From positions 3,844,001-3,908,000 of the forward strand of contig NC_035794.1 in assembly GCF_001653235.2 (NCBI RefSeq): a DNA stretch of 64,000 bases. The letters are read 5' to 3'. The translations under genes were made by a program, and so were the position numbers. Origin of the DNA: Pochonia chlamydosporia 170 (lineage: Eukaryota; Ascomycota; Sordariomycetes; Hypocreales; Clavicipitaceae). Below, one piece after another: positions 1 through 11,333 of the stretch. The notes under the pieces are model-generated. The model was given only the letters and a program-made list of their open reading frames with translations, did not search any database and was not told the origin of the DNA. Position 1 is the stretch's first letter, and each line of letters opens with the position of its first letter.

Positions 1-1284
1 ACACAGTAGATCGAGAAGTTCCAACGAACAGCCTGCGATGGGCACCACCTACAAAATGATGCAAGTCATCTCTATTAATCACCGTTCTTACGGAAAGCCA
101 GCAGGCTAATAAACTTACAGTCTGTCTTTCAGCCGAAAAGATTGCCTTGGAAATAATCTTCTCCTGCGCCGCCAATTGAATTTGATCCTCATTCTTGGTT
201 TTCCAATGCTTGATGCTAAATTTGTACATGACATCGTGATAGAAGATCCAGTCCATGATCAGCGACTCGTCGCCAACATAGCTCTCGTGCTGTTGCGTCA
301 CTAAGCCGGCGATTCGTTTGGTTCCGCAGAAGAATATGGACCAGCTCAGATCCGACGAGTCAAAGTTCATGGACTGAAGTGAACAGTTTAGTAACTTCAC
401 TGTGATTTCCGGTAAGGAGACACTCAACTGTAATAGCCATACTTACTTCAAAAGTACTCAACAGCATACTTGCAGCCATCATTCTCATAACGCAAGCCTC
501 CCCCGGTGCTTGAATAGCCCCTTGAAGCGCTCGAATTGCCGCATTTTGGTGCCAAGTTGCCCCGTCGCTTCTGTGCATGCTCTGATATGAGAGTGCTGAG
601 AGAGCATATCTCGCTGCAAGAGACGATAGGCTGTTGTCTGTAGCAGAGAGTCGAACCAGCAAGCCATAGAGGCTGTCTGCATCGTGGCTGGAGGATATGA
701 GGCGAGCCACTGGAATATAACCTGGCCATTATCAACCAAGGGAAGCTACTGGACATGGATAATGATACTGACGATTTGCAGCGACGGAAGCGTCTAAGTT
801 TGGCTCAACTGGTAAAGATGAAAGGGACGGAAACCAGAGGGGAATCAACGTCAGCCGATCATACGGAATTAGAGGTCCTAGCCGCAACATTAATACCGGC
901 TGGTCGACAAGCTGAGATGTAGTGTAAATTAACAACCTTGGTATTGAGCTCGCTCAACATCGTTGAGCGTTGAATTCACAAATCGAGCACGCCCGCCTCG
1001 CGCAGGGATAAAGTACTGTCGACCAGAACGGGCTGAGCGCCGCTTGTCGCTGTCCCGCGGCCATGACAATATCAAGGAGTATCCTAGACATGAACGCCCC
1101 TTCTTATTGCAATTCAGACAGGTTGGGAGTGTTTTATCGCATCTCGTCTTTTGCACTAGGAGAGGGTGTGTGAGTGATTGGTCAGCCTGTGCTTGAGTGA
1201 GGGAGTGAACTCACAACTGCAATTCAAGCATCGCTTCAAAGCTTTTTCCGTCGGTGATTTACACGTAGAGTGACTGGACGGCAT
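1..1284 (-). CDS. Zn2Cys6 fungal transcription factor (3' end outside window)
   Basis: A sequence-specific nuclear regulator, truncated by the window start. Splicing 1156-1214 out joins CLNCS to LQKTRCDK and gives a complete C-x2-C-x6-C-x6-C-x2-C-x6-C binuclear zinc cluster near the N-terminus (about residues 19-46). Downstream exons at about 440-710 and 120-378 (joined across a GTAAGT...CAG intron, 379-442 approximately) encode the helical fungal-specific regulatory domain, for example RYALSALSYQS and DESLIMDWIFYHDV. A further intron lies near 50-120 and the frame stays open to base 1. The start is placed at 1284, 18 residues before the first cysteine; an in-frame ATG at 1407 is an alternative. 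Exon borders between about 710 and 935 could not be fixed. It lies next to a metabolic gene group and may regulate it (inference). Confidence 0.8.
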
Positions 1285-2092
1285 TCTAGCCCATGAAATT
1301 GAAGGTCGCGATGGGCAACAGTGAGAGGCGAAGCCTTCCGACCCTTCCGTTTCATTCCAGGTGTCTGTTTGGAAATGGGATCTGGGATAGTCGTGTGGGG
1401 AAAACATGGCTTGAAATCTTGGGCGTGTTTATTAGTAAAGCCGGCTGATGGGATCGAATTCGCGCACCAGGATCCGGTGTAACTCAGCAACAAAACAGCC
1501 TAAATCGCTGTATTCTCTAACATCACAAGGACGAGGCAAAATATGTATCCATGAGTTTTAGTCTATTGGCATAAACAAGCAAACTAGATAAACTCTCAGC
1601 TATCAATTCGTCGGTTCCAGCAAGTTTTAATTGTAGCGAACAACTAACTACTTTGCGTGTAACTTTGGCACATTGCTCTCAACTACCAAAATGTGTCATA
1701 GGTAATAAGCGCAAACTACATGCAACATCTGAAATCTCATAACCCATAATGGGGGGAAAAGGATATTGTAACCTTTAGTCAAAACCCAGAATCTAGTCCA
1801 TGAAAAACACAGCCCATGTCTAGTTGTCTAGGTTTAATGTCTCTACATCAGGTCCTTGACATAGTCTCATACTCCTTATTTACAAATGAGTACGCTTTTA
1901 ATCCTAACAAGGAATGCAACATGTTTGTCGTTAGTTATATGACCTTGTGTAACATGGCAATGTAAAAGAAATCTACGACTTTAACAACTAACAAGGGCGA
2001 GGTAAGAACTTCGGCCTCAAGTTCCAATTGCCTTAATCTTGCTCCTCTAGAACCTTCCGTCTATTACCAAAGTAACAGTTCTACGCGGCCGT
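1285..2092. other. AT-rich intergenic spacer
   Basis: Upstream region of the Zn2Cys6 gene and downstream region of the bZIP gene. Both strands are broken by frequent stops. I see no gene, RNA or repeat here. Confidence 0.6.
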
Positions 2093-3015
2093 TTACACTC
2101 TCGACATGGCACCTGCAATAAGTGATTCAAGAAACAACGGCTTCTGCCCTCTCGACACCCTCCAAAAGTTAGTTTCCTCCAAAACCTCCTCTGTAATCAG
2201 CCACCACCATTTCATAGCAAAGGACTCTTGAACCTCCCACCCCCTTCTATCCCAAGGCGTCATCCCCCAAACGCGAACATTTGAAACCATATCTGACCAA
2301 AATTCCGCCGTGCTGACAACCTCACTAGCACGTAATAGGCTATCTCGTAAAGACGAGAAAGGAATGATGTCTATGTACGGGAGGTGAGGCTTTTGGGACT
2401 GCATCGTCGTAGGAGCAAGAGCAGGTGGTGTGGGAATATGAGGAGGGACGTAAATGGCAGGCTTGTGAGGGAAAGTGCGGCAGTCAATTCTGAGAATATC
2501 CCCATTGGTGAGGAGAGCCGACAGTGTACGCATACCTGGGAGTGTAATGTGTCGTATGTCCGGTGTATGTGGTGATGGTGTGATTGCCATTGCATGTGTT
2601 GACTGCCGCTCAAGCAGCGACCCGTTTGGACCGGGAATATACCGCTGCATGAGTATGGGAGAATTAAAGGGCTTTAGTTTCGACTGGCTGCTTCTTCTAT
2701 CACCTCTTGTTTCTTTTTCTGGTAAATATGCGATTGAGCTCTTGTTGCTGGACCCAATTGTTACACCACTTTCGCCAATGCCATGTTGTCGTGGCTCTAT
2801 GTCCTCTGATATTTGCTGCTTCGTACCTCGACCATACTTCATACCTCCATACCAATAGCAAGTTAGTTTCGGCTTAACAATCCAAGAATCTTAAACCTAC
2901 GATGTAATCTTTGTGACAGTCTATTTTGGATCCGCTTCCGTGCCTTCCGATCCGTAATTTGCGTCCAGTCATCCCCTTTTCTGGCGACCGCAGCATGGTT
3001 GAGATTCTGTTCCAT
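2093..3015 (-). CDS. bZIP-type transcription factor with C-terminal DUF3425 domain
   Basis: Two exons (3015-2901 and 2844-2093) with a 56-nt intron that has a CTAAC branch site; the joined frame gives 288 residues. Exon 1 encodes a short basic region, RKRIQNRLSQRLHR, with the bZIP N-x7-R spacing (N31, R39); no long leucine zipper follows. The C-terminal third has the pattern of DUF3425: PYIDIIPFSSLRDSL, WGMTPWDRRGWE, then a Trp-rich stretch and TNFWRVSRGQ. Fungal proteins of this class are thought to be nuclear regulators. It is divergently transcribed from the dehydrogenase at 3438 and shares about 420 bp of promoter with it, so local regulation is plausible (inference). The start is the only ATG that places the basic region at the N-terminus. 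Confidence 0.75.
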
Positions 3016-3349
3016 AGTTGTGCTAAGTGAACTATGGATAATAATGGCATTACTGCTGTAGAATGAAGGTGTGTAATGGGGACATTGGATTTATAGGCTG
3101 ACTAGTCTGACCACTTTAGTCAAGTTGTGAGATTACAAATCAGGCAATTGGGATGATGTAGATCCGGTAGCCGGTCAGAGTGGCGCATCTCGGGCTCGCT
3201 TCCGACATGGTGATTGGCGTCAAAATGGTCAGAAAGTATTTACAATTAGTACTCTGTATAACCATGGTCAGAAACACCATTCGGACTGTTAGAAAGCATC
3301 TTGGCAGAAGTTCGAATACATTTAGACGTGTGAGGGGAGCTTCGAGGAG

Positions 3350-3357
3350 TATATAAA
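3350..3357 (+). promoter_or_regulatory. TATA box of the SDR gene
   Basis: TATATAAA lies 80 bp upstream of the ATG at 3438, within the divergent spacer 3016-3437. Nothing else in that spacer looks coding. Confidence 0.5.
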
Positions 3358-3437
3358 TGCAATGCAATCTACCCGATCAAACGTGAATTCTGAAATGCAA
3401 ACCATAGCATCAGAACTTTTCTTAAGACCCTGAATTC

Positions 3438-4430
3438 ATGCTCGTTACAATGGAAGCTGGACCAACAAAGACTTGGCACTCAGATACTTATCCCAGTATT
3501 GATCCAACTCGACCTTCCCTCTCACTCGCCAAAAAGACCGTAGTGATCACTGGTGGAGGATCTGGAATTGGCCTCGCAATTGCTCTGTCGTGTGCAAAAG
3601 CAGGTGCTTCTCACATCGCGCTACTAGGACGAAGAAAGCATATCCTTGATCAAGGAAAAGCAGAGATAGCCGCCGCCGCACCCAGCGTTCACGTTCATTG
3701 CGTGCAAGCAGACATCAGCAGTGCAAAGGAGATTGACAATGCATTCCATCATATCAAGAACACCGTTGGGCCGGTAGACATCCTCGTCAACAACGCAGCA
3801 TACTTTGCAGGAGCTAGCAACACCCTAACAGTGTCCCCTGAAGACTGGTTCTCAGCATTCGATGTCAACGTCAAGGGCAGCCTTCTGACAGCCCAGGCAT
3901 TTCTGGACGTTGCATCGCCAAATCCAACGATAGCCAATATCAGTACTGCGATTGCACATCTCTCACCAGTGTACTTTCCAGGCTTCTCAGCATACTCGTC
4001 CAGCAAGCTTGCAGCCACACAAATGTTTGCGTACCTCCAGCATGAGCGCCCGGATGCTCACATTGTCTCTATCCACCCTGGAAGAGTTATTACCGAAATG
4101 TCTGCAAAGGTAGGCAGAGTTGCCGGAAAGGCAGAGGTGATTGACACACGTAAGTTCCCAGGCTGAGGGCTTATACCATATGCCATCTCGATACCCTAGA
4201 AACAATAGTAATTGTGAGTATTGAGACTGACGACTTCTGCAGCCGAGCTACCAGGTGATTTTACTGTTTGGGCTTTAAGTGACGAGGCTCGTTTTCTTAA
4301 AGGAAAACTTGTTTGGGCAAATTGGGATGTTGACGAGCTAAAGGCTCAAAAGGACGATATCGCAAATGGCAATTGGTTGACAATTTCAATTCAGGGGTGG
4401 CCCTTTCAAGAGCCTACCAAGAGGTTGTAA
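3438..4430 (+). CDS. Short-chain dehydrogenase/reductase (SDR)
   Basis: NAD(P)-dependent oxidoreductase of the classical SDR fold, probably an alcohol/ketone interconverting enzyme. Exons 3438-4149 and 4243-4430 join to 299 residues; the intron starts GTAAGT and ends CTGCAG. Visible motifs: the nucleotide-binding TGGGSGIG (residues 38-45), NNAA in the fourth strand, a catalytic Ser in NIST, and the Y-x3-K pair in YSSSK (Y186, K190), so it should be active. The C-terminal exon carries a WALSDEARFLKGKLVWANWD segment common in fungal secondary-metabolite and catabolic SDRs. It is convergent with the esterase at 4623 and lies 2.5 kb from a BVMO, which fits an alcohol to ketone step (inference). 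Substrate unknown. Confidence 0.85.
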
Positions 4431-4622
4431 GACTTTGGGCTGCAACGTGCTATCTTCTGTCAAAGTCAAGTACACTCTTAGATTGTTAGCTCTCGTAACA
4501 ATAGCAATTTTGCTATCAAGTGTTCATTCAGTCACTTTCCACTTGTCCATGTCCTGCGGCTCGTTGACTGATAGCTTCTGGATCATTATATTTACCACGT
4601 TCTGCTATTTACACTCAGCGAT

Positions 4623-5585
4623 CTAGATCATCTTCAACTGTCTCATACGATTGTCGATGAACTGCTTCCCAACAGGCAACTCGCGAATCATTCCCTCATA
4701 CGCATGTGGAAGGCCGGGATATACATGAAACTCTGTTTCAATTCCAGCTGCTACAAATTTGCTGGCATACTTGAAATCGTCATGGAAGAACGTGTCGAGT
4801 TGTCCCACATCCATATACAGCGGCGGCAGCCCAGTGACGTCGTCCATCCTGCCCGGCGCAGCATATACTGAGACCTCATCCGCACCACGTTTCCCGGGTC
4901 CCAGGTATGCCTCCCAGGCTGTGTCTGTGTCTATCTCATCCCAGATCGAATAGGTCCCAGGCGGAACTTTATCAGTAGACCTGTCATCCAGCATTGGATA
5001 TGCCAAGATCTGCCTTGCCAATGGAGGATTCAGCTTTCGATCACGAGCCATAATTGTCAAAGCTGCAGCCAAGCCTCCTCCGGCACTCTCTCCCATGACA
5101 GCGACTCTAGTCTTGTCCACGCCTAACTTCTGAGCATTATCCATGACCCATTTAAGTACTGTCCAGCAGTCCTCGGATGCAGTTGGAAACTTATTCTCGG
5201 GTGCCTTGCGGTAGTTTACTGAGAAGAAGTCAACGTCTGTCTGCGCCGCAAATTGAGTCAGATTCGGCACCGCGATTTCCGGACCACAGCAAATGTAACC
5301 TCCAGCGTGCATGTGAATAACTGCTGGCCCTGGATTCTCTGGGCTATGCTTGTTTTGTTTCCCTTTGTACCGCCAGACGGGAATTTGATAGCCGTCCGAT
5401 GTGGTAACATGGAGAATGTCGTGCTCAACTGTATCGGGGATAGTCCGATCAATCATGCTGGTGTATACTCCAAATATGTCTCGTCGTGCCTGGACATCAC
5501 CAAATGGCATCTTAGGTTGGCTATCCAGCCACTGCTTTGCGGGTGCTGCTGCAGCGGCGAATTCCTTGTCTACTTCCAGAGGCAT
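4623..5585 (-). CDS. Alpha/beta-hydrolase of the HSL (hormone-sensitive lipase-like) family
   Basis: Probable carboxylesterase of 320 residues without introns. It has the oxyanion-hole motif HAGGY (residues 93-97), the nucleophile elbow GESAGG (Ser167), an acid in DVGQLD and a catalytic His in GLPHAYEG, so the triad is complete. There is no signal peptide, so it should be cytosolic. The start at 5585 is preferred because residues from there match the family's N-terminal cap; an in-frame ATG at 5633 would add 16 residues of poor quality. It is convergent with the SDR. With the BVMO nearby, it could hydrolyse the ester or lactone product of that enzyme (inference). Confidence 0.85.
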   Translation of the reverse strand: MPLEVDKEFAAAAAPAKQWLDSQPKMPFGDVQARRDIFGVYTSMIDRTIPDTVEHDILHVTTSDGYQIPVWRYKGKQNKHSPENPGPAVIHMHAGGYICCGPEIAVPNLTQFAAQTDVDFFSVNYRKAPENKFPTASEDCWTVLKWVMDNAQKLGVDKTRVAVMGESAGGGLAAALTIMARDRKLNPPLARQILAYPMLDDRSTDKVPPGTYSIWDEIDTDTAWEAYLGPGKRGADEVSVYAAPGRMDDVTGLPPLYMDVGQLDTFFHDDFKYASKFVAAGIETEFHVYPGLPHAYEGMIRELPVGKQFIDNRMRQLKMI

Positions 5586-6973
5586 GTTGAGAGGTTCCTG
5601 AGTAATCTGGTCAGAGTGTAGGAAAACTTCCACAATAAACGAAATGTTGAAGAATCCTGGTCTTTTACAGTCGGTCTCTCCGCCCTACTGTAATGCTCGC
5701 TATTGGAGATGGTAGTATTAGGCTCGCTGGACTGAACAGATCCCATCAGTGGTGGACTTATAAGATGTTCCACATTGAGCCAAGCTTCCAATAGCTTCAT
5801 ATCATTGCCGAGGTTTAATGTGGCACCAAGGCGGGGGTTGCTGCAGAGTCCACCAGAACACAAACTGGGCAAGATGTACGTAACACTACAGGTAGTGGTG
5901 CTGGTGTGAGTAGTCAAAGTCCGGAATCCGGTTATTACTCCCTTTTAGCTCTACCATGGGGAGTATATTACGAGGTAAAACCACCAGTGTCTTCTTATGC
6001 ATCCAGTCGAAATATTGCCATAGATGTCTCGTTCCGGGTGATCAGTGTAGATAGGCCATCTAAACCGCCATCACACAATCATATATCTTAGCATGAGTCG
6101 TCTTCCATACAGGCACCGACATCAATCGGTTCCGGAGGCCGCGCCATGCCGCGGGCACCGGCGTAGTCGGTCATTCTTTGCCATATATTCGATTCAACCA
6201 CCCCCCTTGCCAAGAAAATAAACTTGCTATACTCAAACAGAAAGTCATTCCTTGTATAACACCTGGTAACTTGTCTTACCGTTACGCCATCTCTCCTTCA
6301 TGCTGTCAGTTGCGTCAGATGATGGTACACATGTACCAGGTTCAGAGAGCGAACCCTGCGCAGAGTGTATGTGAAACAATTAAATATTGTATTAAATAAA
6401 TTGACAGCTAGGTCGCTTGAACCAGCAAAACGCAACACTCCATTAATGCATAGAGAATAGTCTTGGCTGTATCAGTCGACAAATCCTCCGGCCTTATAAG
6501 GCCTGTGTAACGCACTTTGTTTACTTGATCGAACGTCTTGTCCTGTCTATCATGACCAGGACCACAAGTAGAACACATCTCCAATGGCTTCACCTCAACA
6601 ATTTGACAAGGCTCAAAGGATTAGTTAGTTCTTTGCGGGGCAATTCTCGCCTAAGTACAAGTCGGTATGTAACCAATTTACCCAGACCCGAAATATGTCG
6701 CAAAGACTCTCACGCTAAGGCACTACCCAACTTGCCACGCTTGTGCGTCTTTCTGGCCAAAGCAATTGCATTGGCTCGGCTGACTACTTAGCACTTTCGC
6801 ATACATTAGCGGCATTACCGCTGAGGATCGAATGCAACCAAATGGAGCATCAGTTGTCTCAACGTAAACAATAGCCTGACCGTTCCGCCTTATAATATGG
6901 CCCGTGCTCCCGCAAAAGTCTAGCAGTTGAGGAGGTATGTAGGCAATCCCTTACTCTTTGTCATTCATATACT
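5586..6973. other. Intergenic spacer upstream of the BVMO
   Basis: Divergent promoter region for the esterase and the monooxygenase. Short open frames at 6178-6399 and 6525-6791 have no recognisable content. No repeat or RNA gene seen. Confidence 0.55.
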
Positions 6974-8589
6974 ATGGCAGATATTAATGTGGACGTTGTA
7001 ATAATTGGTGCTGGGTTCGCGGGATGTCTCTCACTACATCATATGAGACGGAGAAGGTTTTCGGCCAAGATTATCGAAGCAGGTAGTGATTTCGGTGGAG
7101 TATGGTATTGGAATCGGTATCCTGGAGCTCAAGTCGATTCAGAAATGCCAAATTACCAATTCAGCAGTCCGGAGATTTTCAACGACTTTTCCTTTCACGA
7201 ATTCTACCCGGACGCAACGGCCCTACGCAACTACTTTGGCCACGTTGACAAAAGGTGGGATCTCCGCAAGGACGCCATCTTTAATCAAAGAGTCACAGAG
7301 GCAAGATACGATGGAGAAGATAAAAAGTGGAAAATTACGACGGAAAAAGGGCTGGCGGCAAGTTCAAGATTCATCATCTTTGCCGTGGGTACAACGATCA
7401 AAGCCTACATTCCCAATTTCTCAAAATAAACAGCTTCACCGGACGTATAATTCATCCATCAGTTTGGCCAGAAGATGTCAACTTTACAGGAAAGAAGACA
7501 GGCATCATCGGACAAGGCGCGTCCGGCACCCAGATTTTCGAGCATCTCGCCTGTCGTGGACACGATGTCACTGTTTTTCTCCGGACGCCACCCATAGCAT
7601 TTCCTATGAGGAACCGCGCCATCACAGGCGAAGAGAATAAAGAGGCAAAGAAAACTTATGAATCTCACTTTTCGCGGTCCAAATACGGCGAAGTAGGGTT
7701 CCCCTTTTTGCCCTACGCCAAGCCCCTGAGTTCGGAGTCTGCAGACCAGAATCGTGCGCATATGGAAAAGCTGTGGGAACACGGCGGTTTAATGAATGTT
7801 ACTGGCAATTACATTGATATTTTGGTGGACAAAACCGCCAACGAAACATTTTACAACTTTTGGTCGGAAAAGGTCCGAGCCAGAATGACGGACGAGGCCA
7901 AAAAGGAGACGTTGGCGCCACCAAAGCCAGTGCAACCTTTAGGCACGAAGAGATCCACGATTGAAAACAAATACTATGAGTTGATGGATGGAGAAAACGT
8001 CACGCTCGTCAATCTCCAGAAGACGCCTATCAAAGAGTTTGCTTCCAATGGGATAGTCACATCAAGCTCTGGGACAGATGGTGATGAGACACTGCACCAT
8101 TTGGATGTAGTCGTTGTGGCTACGGGGTACGATTCAGTTACGGGAAGTTTGTACGACATCAACATTGTAGATAAACAAGGCAAGACACTGCAGGAGAAGT
8201 GGAAAGATGGCATCCGCACATACTTTGGCATGATGGTTCCGGACATGCCGAACGCGTTCATCTTGTACGGACCGCAGGCACCGACATCTTTGGCTAACGG
8301 GCCTACGTTTCTAGAAATGGAAGTTGAGTGGATTGACAAGTTGTTGGACAAGATGGAAGGAGATCACATCACAAGTATAGAGCCAACCAAGGACGAAGCC
8401 GAAGCATGGAACCAAAAACTACAATCAAGGTTTACCTTGTTACCGCATAGCAAGGCACCCTCCTGGTGGGTTGGGGCAAACACCCCTGGTAAGAGACGAG
8501 AACCGTTGGTCTGGTTTGGAGGGACAAAGGCTTGGTCTGTGGAATGTACCGAAGCATTGAGCGACTGGTCGCATTTCATTACGGACTAA
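6974..8589 (+). CDS. Baeyer-Villiger flavin monooxygenase, interrupted by one frameshift
   Basis: FAD- and NADPH-dependent enzyme that would insert oxygen next to a ketone to give an ester or lactone. The N-terminal part (6974 to about 7425) has the FAD Rossmann motif GAGFAG (12-17) and the GGVWYWNRYPGA motif typical of BVMOs. The second part, in the next frame to 8589, has the BVMO fingerprint F-x-G-x3-H-x3-W (FTGRIIHPSVW), the NADPH-binding GQGASG and FLRTPPIAFPMRN. The frames meet at the A-run in CTCAAAATAAAC (7423-7434): the family sequence continues without a gap if one base is missing there. No GT-AG intron repairs it without removing conserved residues. Everything else is intact, so this is either a very recent null allele or a homopolymer sequencing error. 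Start: ATG seven residues before the first beta strand. Confidence 0.8.
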
Positions 8590-8967
8590 TACGTGTCGGT
8601 AAATAGGATGGGATAAATGCATTTTGCCTTATGGGACACTAGACGCTACCATGCCCGTGATATGAGCGCAAATACACTGGGAGATGCGCATTAGGGGGCT
8701 ACTAGTGTCAGGTGCAACAAATGTTGATTATGGCACAAGCTTTCGCGGGAGTGAATACTGTGTCCCCTGGTTTACGAACGAACTTGAGCGCATTTTGGAC
8801 ATTTACTGTTAGTTCGGAGTTCAAGGGAGCACGAGATTAGTTTATACGCCGTAGCATAGTAACTGCAAACATATGATAGATACAGGTTCAGAAAGTCATA
8901 GTTTCATTCGCAGGATGTTCTGCAATGTCAAGTGAGTTTTAAGACGCTACAGTCGCTAAATTACTCG
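8590..8967. other. Spacer with one copy of a diverged repeat
   Basis: Separates the BVMO from the kinase-like relic. The only structure seen is the sequence at 8800-8860, related to 10863-10930. Confidence 0.4.
8800..8860. repeat. Diverged repeat, copy A
   Basis: The first 25 bases match 10863-10887 with three differences, all transitions, and the match continues imperfectly through a TTATACGC core. The two copies flank the kinase-like relic. Confidence 0.35.
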
Positions 8968-10074
8968 TCACATAACACCTGTCACGGTAGTACTACTTTG
9001 CAAATCACCTTGAACCTCTTCAGATGGAAACAAAAACTTCCTCAACTTTGCCATGCCACTCAAGTCCCCTTCGATAGTGCCTGCCATCTCCTTGGCAACC
9101 CAGCCCTGAGTATAACCACCACCAAAATCGACCATCCAAGCGTTATTGTCCCTATCAATCAAGACGTTTTCTGCCTTCACGTCTCCCCATGTAATACCGT
9201 TGTCGTGCAGTGCGGATAAAGCGGTTTCCAGTTGGTCCATCCACCGTCTTCTGCTCGCATACGGCGGGTCATCCGAGCGTCAGGGTGCACTCTCGCGGAC
9301 AATGACCGATCATCACACGCTACGTGGGTTAGTAACAGCCCGAGGATAAAGTCGCAGTCGTACATCACAACGCCATGGAGATGGCAGATGTTCAGTTTAG
9401 TGTTCAAGTCTGAACGATGTATCTTCTTGTATGCTTTGAGCTCCTCAGTCGCCTGTACGACACTATAGCAGGGTTTAAAGAAGCATTCGGTTTGGCCATT
9501 GTCAATAAGAACTTTCCTTGGCGGCTTGAAGAGAGTGTCTTCGGGATTCTTGTAGCTGAGGACGATGCCAACGGGATCGTAAAACGCGGTCCATGTCTCC
9601 AGATCATCGAGGAAATCATCATCAAATCGGACAAAACGATGGCCATTGAGGTGACCTATCTGCTGGGATACGACGTGGGCACAGTTCCTCGTCCACAATA
9701 TCGAGAGCAAAAACGAAAAACACCGGGAAGAGATACTCTTGCAGTGTGATCCGAATTTCCTTAGGGGCCGTGGATGGACAAGGCGCGAGCTCAGCAAACA
9801 GTGGTTCAAAAGGCTGCATGATCCATTCATAGACGTCGGTGTCGTAAATGTCGTTGAACTCCTCCTCCCCTGACTTGAGAACCTCTCAATAGGAGAGATA
9901 CTGGCTTGTCATGATGGGCGAATTAACAAAATTCAAGGGCGATATATTGATGTAAAACACCTTGCCGTTTCGCCGGACCGTAAAAGTCGCATCTTGGTCA
10001 TCTTCTCGTATGCTAGTGATGTGGTGCTCAATTTCATATCTCAAGGAGGGCGTCATTGTGACAACGCTCGTCAA
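8968..10074 (-). pseudogene. Fungal protein-kinase-like gene, broken by frameshifts
   Basis: A relic of a fungal kinase-like family. The C-terminal piece (8968 to about 9270) still reads ALHDNGITWGDVKAENVLID and VDFGGGYTQGWV, equivalents of the catalytic loop (D in GDVKxxN) and the DFG region, then EGDLSGMAKL. The middle piece (about 9270-9660) lies in another frame and contains HLNGHRFVRFDDDF and FKPPRKVLI; the piece before it (about 9660-9860) is in yet another frame with FALDIVDEELCPRRIP. So at least two 1-nt shifts, near 9270 and 9660, separate family-like segments. A possible N-terminal remnant is at 9886-10074 (FTVRRNGKVFYINISP). No plausible introns join the parts. The order of segments is unchanged, so decay is fairly recent. 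Confidence 0.7.
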
Positions 10075-10862
10075 TGGACGGACATAGTAGCGAATGCGAC
10101 AATCGCAGGCAGGAGCAGAGAGTTAGAGGCTAAATTAAAAGACCAATCTGACATGGAGACTTGGAAACCAAGAAACAGTTGCTAGTTAAAGAATTAGGTC
10201 AATAGTCAGAATCCTCTGTATGTGCTGGTTGGGTGAGTTTGGGTTTTGCTGTATGTGCAGACACGCCAATCCCATCGCATTAAATCTGGCAAGTGGAACA
10301 GCAATATACCAACAAGGGTATGGCTGATTACAAGAAACTTGACCTGCCTACATTACGCCCACCAATGTGACTGCCGACCTGACAGTGGCGGTGAGAGCCG
10401 CAGATGATATATTTAGTGTCGCCCCTGTTGAGACAGGTGCAGGGAAACTATCATATGTACCGACGTATTTAATATGCATTGTTTGCTTTTGTTCGACTGT
10501 ATACTCAAGCAAAAGCTTAACATGAGGGACTTCTTTTGTTGTCATAGATGTTCATGAACTACGCGCGGTGGTGTAAGCGCGGATTAAGTGAGACGTCTAC
10601 CAAGCCACCGCGCCGAAGAAATATGCGCTGGGACGACACTAGTACCTTTAATAGCTTCCTGCCTGAATGAACGAGGCACCAGAAGTCTAGTGTTGCGCAC
10701 TCAGCTATCCTTTCCTAAAGTGCAACATGTGTCGATAGAATATAACTAATACTTTCTCTCTGCATCAGCGGAGCGTTCCCCTTTGCCATGCCGAATGACC
10801 ATTACCTCATTTTCTTTGACAATATGCATCTTGCCATAATGCTGATTGAAACGCACTCGGGC

Positions 10863-10930
10863 CATTTGCTATTAGTTCGGAGCTCAAACTGCATCGAGTT
10901 GAGCAAAAGGTTGGCTTATACGCTGCAAGT
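10863..10930. repeat. Diverged repeat, copy B
   Basis: Second copy of the sequence at 8800-8860. It overlaps the 3' end of the open minus-strand stretch ending at 10884. Confidence 0.35.
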
Positions 10931-11333
10931 ATGAGGCAGGTTCAACTTCTGATTCACACCAGACTGCAAGTAATGCCATGGCAAAGCCGGACACGACTCG
11001 ACCGATCTCAGAGGACTTAAAGTCGCTTGCCCCTTGCCCAACGTCTGCCAACGTCATCGTCCTGGACCTCTGCGATTGGTTCCCAAACACCAGTGCCCTT
11101 TTCCCCGAGACCCATCTGATGGGAAAGAAACGGTGGTTTCAATGGATACTTCTTTGAGCCATGTGGGCATAAGTGGATGCTGCTTGGGCGGAACCAACTT
11201 GCACCGATTGCTGGCTCACCAAGAAGCCGGCAACATCGACAAAAGGGGTCCGGGGCAAGCTCATGCCGGCTGTGATGCATCGATAACAAGGATACGGAGA
11301 AATTGATAACAACAGCCGATCGGGAATAACCAT
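10884..11333 (-). pseudogene. Unrecognised reading-frame relic with one in-frame stop
   Basis: On the minus strand a single frame runs from 11333 to a stop at 10884 with one TGA (11139-11141). The downstream part reads like a helical protein segment (IGRVVSGFAMALLAVW). I do not recognise a family, and chance cannot be excluded. Its 3' end is repeated, diverged, at 8800-8860. Confidence 0.25.

Noticed and set aside
7380..7432. An intron explaining the BVMO frame change
   Set aside because: The only GT...AG choice here would remove the conserved FAVGT/YIPNF region and does not restore the correct frame afterwards.
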